This document shows positions 13,672 to 20,032 of a DNA stretch of 22,024 nucleotides, piece by piece. Position 1 is the stretch's first letter, and each line of letters opens with the position of its first letter. The notes beneath the pieces were generated by a model. The model was given only the letters and a program-made list of their open reading frames with translations. It was not told the origin of the DNA and did not search any database. The translations under genes were made by a program, and so were the position numbers. Source of the stretch: Dunaliella salina (lineage: Eukaryota; Chlorophyta; Chlorophyceae; Chlamydomonadales; Dunaliellaceae). Where the stretch lies: assembly GCA_002284615.2 (NCBI GenBank), contig MU069847.1, positions 27,712-49,735 of the forward strand. Reading direction: 5' to 3'.

Positions 13672-16600
13672 TGTGTGTGTTTGATTTATGTGGGCAAACA
13701 CTATTAGCACCGCAAAAACATGTGTATTTGAGAATAGTGACTTTTGTCAGGGGTGCAGAAATGATGCGGATGTAAGAAACTAATTATTTTTAAAAAGGGT
13801 GTGGAATGGGTACTTCTCTCTCCGGTATTTCCATGTGTTGCCTACATGGGATATGCATCTATGACATTGGCGGCCCTCCCGCATGAAGTGCCTTGAATTC
13901 GTTTATGGGGCATCCTTAGGGTTGGCCAATTCCCTCTTTAATACGTATTTATACCTATTGTATGGCAAATATATGGATTTTGCAAAACATATGATTTTGA
14001 CACACAGGACTGGCCAATCCAAGACATTCTGCATGCCGCACCCTCTAGAGCTGCTAGTCTTGCTGAACTACCCTGCGTGTCCGTTGACATCTTGATGGCT
14101 AATTGCCCATTTTTGCTTGGTTGCAAGGTGAAAAGGAAAAGAAGGCCTCCAGTCAAACCAACGGACTGCTAGCCAGACTGCTAGCCACTTTAGGCTTCTT
14201 GATCACTTTTGCTTCTTGCCCACTTCCCCTTCCCACTTTTCCCACTTTTCTGCCTTCTGTTTCCTGTCATATTTATTTTTTGCCCACTTTTTGCTTCCAA
14301 TTTTTGCTTCAGGTTGAGACTCGGATCACCGTGAAGCCCTTAGTGGACACATTTCCGTGTGTGGGTGGTTGGACTGTCAGCCTGCTAAAGGTGAGCCCGG
14401 GTGGACATGTTTCCTTTGGTGTGTGGTTTGGACCGTCAGCCTGCTGAAGGTGAGTCTTGGTGGACATGTTTCCTTGTGTTGTTGGTTGGATTGTCAGCCT
14501 GCTAAAGGTGAGCCTGGGTGGACATGTTCCCTTTGGTGTGTGGATTGGGCCGTCAGCCTGCTGAAGGTGAGCCTTGGTGGACTGGTGCCCTTATGCGGGT
14601 GGTTTGTCCGTCAGCCTGCAAAAGTTGAGCCTTGGCGCACATGTTTCCTTGTGTTGGTGATTGGATTGTCAGCCTGGTGAAGGGGAGCCTTGGTGGACAC
14701 GTTCCCTTGTGTGAGTGGTTGGACCATCAGCCTGTTAAATGTCTGCCTCGCTTGGGAGGCTTTTCTGGCATACTAAGGGCGCCCATGGAATGGACAAGGA
14801 ACTGATGAGGTGCTGTACACTGATACTGGAGTGTTTAAGAACGGGCAGCTTTGCTGATTGCAAAACAGCAATTTTGCAAACGATGGTCCGTTGAATTTTT
14901 TTCGAGTGCGCGAAGCTTGAGCAAAGCCTGCGGGAGTCCATGATGGTAAGCTTGTGTTGGAGCTTGGCTTCATTGGTCATAAGGCTGTGATGTGGTTGCG
15001 AACTAAGTCTACACCCCCTGGCTTTGTTTGCAATCACACCACGACCATTTGACCAATGAAGCCAAGCGCCAATTCAAGCTTGCCATCGTGCACTTCCGTC
15101 GGTCTAGACAAGCTACACTCACATGCACAAGCTGGAAAGGATCACATCAAAGCAAGCTGCATCAACATGCGCAATCAAAACCACCAAACAAGGCCAATCT
15201 GCATTGACATGAGGTGTTGGAAAACTTTAAAAGAGCAAACTAGGCCAAGATGCCACAAAATGGTGCTGTTGAAGCCACCGTGTAGCTCCTTGATCGTCAC
15301 GCAATATTAAAAGTTTACAGCTGTGAATCATGTTTTATTAATTACTTTCAAGGGGTGTATAGTTGATGCGCATTAAGCAAAATAATGCGCTGAAATTAGG
15401 TGCATAATAGTGAAAATGGATCAAAATCCTGATGGAAGTGTTTGTACAAATGGAACGCGCTCGAGGGAGCGAGGGGCGTCAAGGGAGCAGGACCCAGAAC
15501 ACAGTCAGACCTTGCAAGCCTGCAGCGTCAGAAGGGCAGGGTTTGCACCCACATAGCAGCATAACAGCTCCCAAGCAGTGCAACAGTAGCATCATCCCAT
15601 CAAGCATCTTCAGGGCCCAGTGTAAGGCCAGCAGGCTGCGCAATCCAGAGCTTCCGTGGAACTCTTCATCATGGGCTTGCTCAGACACCTGCCAGGTTGC
15701 AGGCAACCACAACCCCCAAGCAACAGTCAACCTCCAAAGTGTGATGCCATGGAAATCTACATGCGCATACAATGGAGATTTGCAACACTCCATCGCATAT
15801 CTGCTGCCATGCAGGGTGCGCGATTAAGTGTGCGCAAAGGGGATGTAAAAGGCGCAGGCTGAGAAGAAGCTTGTATGGTAGGGGTGCGCAAAAAGACAAA
15901 CACTTAGGCTGACAAAAAGGTTGGGCTTTGGCTACGCAATGGGAAAAAATCCAATTCAAAAATTTTGTGTGTTGTGCTCACTGAGCTATAGGTTGAAGAA
16001 GAGCGCACCCCACGCCTTGAAGTGATTCTTGTAGATTGGAGGTGGGTCGTTGCTGGAAACAGTCCCCTCTAACCAGTCTCACTCAAGTGTTCATGTCTGC
16101 AGCAAGTGCCCTCGCGTATCTTCAGCATGCAGGGCATGGTTTTGTGTCACATGTATTGTGTTTTGCTGAAAGGATGGCATGCGGAGGTGTTCTGTGTGGC
16201 TCTGGGCCTGTTTTGTGCCCATTTTGGCAGAAAAAGGTGGATTATCAAATTTTCCCAAAATGCCCAGCGCTCCTGAACCCAAGCTGCTTAGGTCGTCTAA
16301 CCATGCTGCGTGTCAGATTTTTCAGGGGGTGCTGGGGAAGCGTGCTGGAGGGGGAAACCATTAGGATGGATAAAGGCGCAGAAGGGAGGGACCTCCGCCA
16401 GCTCAAAACTACTGCAAGCTGCCGCCCCCAATTTGGCACAGAGTTGAGGCCCAATACAATGCCTCCACTAAAACTTAAACGGACTCAATCGGCGGTTTAC
16501 CTGAAAATCAGCACTCTGAAATGTCTGCTGACTTGGAGCAATTTTTTGGCCTGGCGCTGAAACCCAGCCCAGTCCGGCCCAGGTTTTCAGATCGCGGATT

Positions 16601-19600
16601 GGTGAAAGCGGCGGGGGAACGGCATCTTTTTTGGCCAGCTGGCTCTCACCTACCATCAAGCCATCTTTACACAATCATGTAGAGCAAGGAATCAGCCATC
16701 CAACTCACTTTTCAGGTGTGGAAATGGTGCAGGGGGCGCTGAGAGATGGTCAAAAGAACTTTCAGTGAGACACTTTGGATTTACCTGAGAGGGTCGTGCG
16801 TGGGGATGACCGGTATGCGTACTGACACGGAAGCTGCACCAACATGCATGATTGAATCCGTAAAAGTGCAAATGAGAGCAAACTGCATCCACATGCAAAA
16901 TCCGAGAAATGGAAGAAGGGCAAGCTGCATCGACATAAGGTGTTGAGCTTTAAGAGAGCAAATTAGGACAAGATGCCACAACGTGGTGCTGTTGGAGCTA
17001 TGAAAGGGCACACTCCATGCCTTTGGTGATTTTTGTGAATTGTATGTGTGCGCATTGCCACAGAAACCGGCCACCTTGTTGCGAGACAGTACACAGGGTT
17101 AAGAGGTTTTTCACAAGGAAGCCATCAGTGACTGCTAGGCTTTGACTTACAAAGTAGTAATACAAGGTTTAAAGCTTGTGAAAAAGGTGTACGCTCAGTA
17201 AAGAAGTAGCAGTGCAGCATTCAGTAGCAGGACAGCACCGCGTGCTGCAATAGAGATGACGGAAAGGAAAGGGAAGGGGTTTGCATTGCTATATCTTCGC
17301 CGGGGTTGCTTGGCTGAACAGAGATAAACAGCTTAAAGTCAGGCGCCACAACCCTGTGTGATATCCTGCCTTTTGCCAGCCAGGCCACCTCTGCCCATTC
17401 TGAGCACATCACCTGAAAGCTAGTAAAAAAAGCAATTTTCAGTGCTGAGTTGGTCCCATTTGGTGAACCCTGCTGCGCGCTAGGTCTGCACGTTTGCGCG
17501 CTCAGCCAGCAAAACTCACCCCCTGTACGTCCTAACCCTCCAGCTGCACCCCCAAGCCTGCAGGTGGNCCCCAAGATGGTCTCTGAGTGCACTGGTGGCC
17601 ACCTGATGCGAGCTGGCAGGGGGCTGTCCTGGGGGTGCTCCAAAGCCAGTCGAGAAGAGTGATGACGACAAGGAACGGCTTCCTATTAATATTTAATGAA
17701 ATTTTGGCGCTTCAGCGGAGTGTTGGGACGGGGTCCGGATTTCAAACGCTTATTTCGTTCAAATCTCCGCTGACAGCAACAGATGCGAGGCTGCAATATT
17801 TTCCTTAGGATAAATCAAAATGAGATTATCAAACCAGAACCTGCGGATAAGTTCCAAACTTAAGATTCTGGTTTGATTAGTTTGTTCAAAGTAACACCAA
17901 AAGTACATTGCCTCCCTTGCATGTGTCTCGCCCAGCAAAAACTTGAGAGTTATTGGCTCCAGCAACTTTGCGGAGCCCAGCAGCCCCTCCCTGGCGCCCA
18001 TCTTAACAGCCCGCGGCGTCAGTGTTGATGATGACAACCCCAGGCATCGGCCAGGACAAACAGTGGGTGCGGAGGTGGCCTATCGGGGCCTGGCCAGGCC
18101 TCCCAGGTTATGCGTGCTTGTCCGTGCGATGAAAATCCGACGAGCATCAGGGGTGCTCCCGACAACCCAAAATCACTTGCAATACTACCAGCAGGCTGCC
18201 CAAACACTCGCTGCTGCAGTTTGGGCCTGAGCAGGGTCCCTCAAAATATAGCCATTCCCAGGGGTGACCAAGAAGTGCAAGTATGGGGCACAACTAATGC
18301 TCCTTAATTATGTAAATATTAATAGAAAACCATCTGCCGACTCAAAACATTGCATGGTGGGCCCAGATGGAAAGAATGCTGGTTTCTGATGCACAGAGCT
18401 CAACCTGAGCCACATCCAGACACCACCAACAAGCCAGACAAGTCCTCTGATCCAAAGAAGCAACTTCCCCCGCTCAGAAGTGGGTTTGAAAGTGTCTGGC
18501 AGTATATCACCCAAATTTGGCATAGGTTGTGGCGGCTGACTTAAAGCATGGGGTGTGCTCGTCTAAAGATTCGCCCAAGAGCAGCAATCAGCATGTGCAT
18601 GATCATCCAAAGCAACTTTTTCCCTCCAAACCTGCCTGACCACGGGTATGCTGAGCTCAAGGAAGCTGCTGTGCACACAAATAAGAAAAATTTGACTTTG
18701 ATGTGAGATGTAGGAGGTGGCTGGTGAGATACAGGAGGTGGGTGTCCACACAAACATCAGACTCTCTCCCCGAAGAAAGACGTGGGGCTTAATTTGAGGA
18801 ATCGAACTTATTAAATGTAAATAAAAAAGCCTGCTTGTACTCGTTTTATGAGCTCCGGTGCACAAGCTGTCAGGTTCAAAATCATTTTGACAGGTCCGGC
18901 CAACGCCTTCCTGCTGGGCCCCTTTGTAGGCACAAGTTCTCACTTTTGGTTCAACGAGTTGTCCTTCAAAATTTGAGGCAGCAGCACAGCTGGAGCGCCA
19001 GCTGTCGCAGAGGTTTGACCAGTAGGGAGGGGCACCTTGGAGCCAGCAGCAGCTCGGACGGCCAGCCCCGACCTGTCCCAGACTTGCTTCAAGACATGAG
19101 GAAGGACACCCTGTGTCCAGATTCCTGCAGCAGCGGGCTGTAAGCACGCTGAGTAGGTGGCATGGGGTCCATCCCTCATGCATGCACCCCAGCTGACCTG
19201 CACAGTGTGCCCAATCACCCAAAAAGCAAAAGCAAAGGTCAAAGAGGTGAAGAGGCACGCGTTCAAAGCTTGGGAACACCACTGCAGCACGCCTGACACC
19301 ATCCCTGCATGCACATCACCAAAACGCCACACGCTGGACAGCTGGCCATGCACAGCCTCAAACCTTGCAGGCCCTTGTACGGTGGCTCAGGGCATCTGGG
19401 TGGCTTGGAAAAGTTTTAAGGGGATGGCATGCAAGGAGTAGCGAGCAGTGCATGGTGGTGTGCTCAAGCAAGGGTGTGTGATGTATGTGGACAGCTTCAC
19501 GTCCCAGCGGGGAAGAGCAGGAAATGCAACTTGTCCAGTGCTTGTTTCCTATGTTATGGATGCATGTGCAGATTTTTGCGTTGATAGGGCTGTATCCACA

Positions 19601-19963
19601 CCTTCAACATGCTACCACACCCTGCTTGCATATACCCCTTGAAAATGAGCATGTTCCCCCCGGCAGACCCCCACACACCCGCACGTTCCCAATCCCCCCC
19701 CCACACACACAAAACCCCTTCAAAACACCATACTGGACCCCCATGCCGAGTTTCGTGCCAAAGCAATCGTCCTGGAGGCACCTAATGCACCAAAACCCAT
19801 TTTCTGTGTCAGCACTCAGGCAAATGAGTACCCCCAAAAAAGGGTTTACCCGGAAAGTCATCCGTTTTGGTCAAGCAGCACACTGTTGGATACCTCGTGA
19901 TATGAGAATATGTTTGCAGCGAGATATGCTCAAAAAGGTTGCATGGCTGGTCAGGGGTGGACC

Positions 19964-20032
<69 letters not shown>

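Larger units (their letters stand above)
11230..14312 (+). other. SYT-like intron 6
   Basis: 3083 bp built largely of repeats: the 26-bp array, a 30-bp array (11680-11862), a 44-bp array (12342-12800) between direct repeats, (CTGC)n, two (GT)n blocks, MITE copy 3 and a long pyrimidine tract before the acceptor. Nothing coding was seen. Confidence 0.75.

Noticed and set aside
16036..16560. 174-codon plus-strand frame in intron 7
   Set aside because: No motif, no supporting splice context, and including it would break an uninterrupted SMP match between exons 7 and 8.
18563..19282. 239-codon minus-strand frame
   Set aside because: Cys/Ser/Trp-rich composition without motifs. The overlapping different frame at 19131-18943 looks more protein-like, so the long frame is probably chance.
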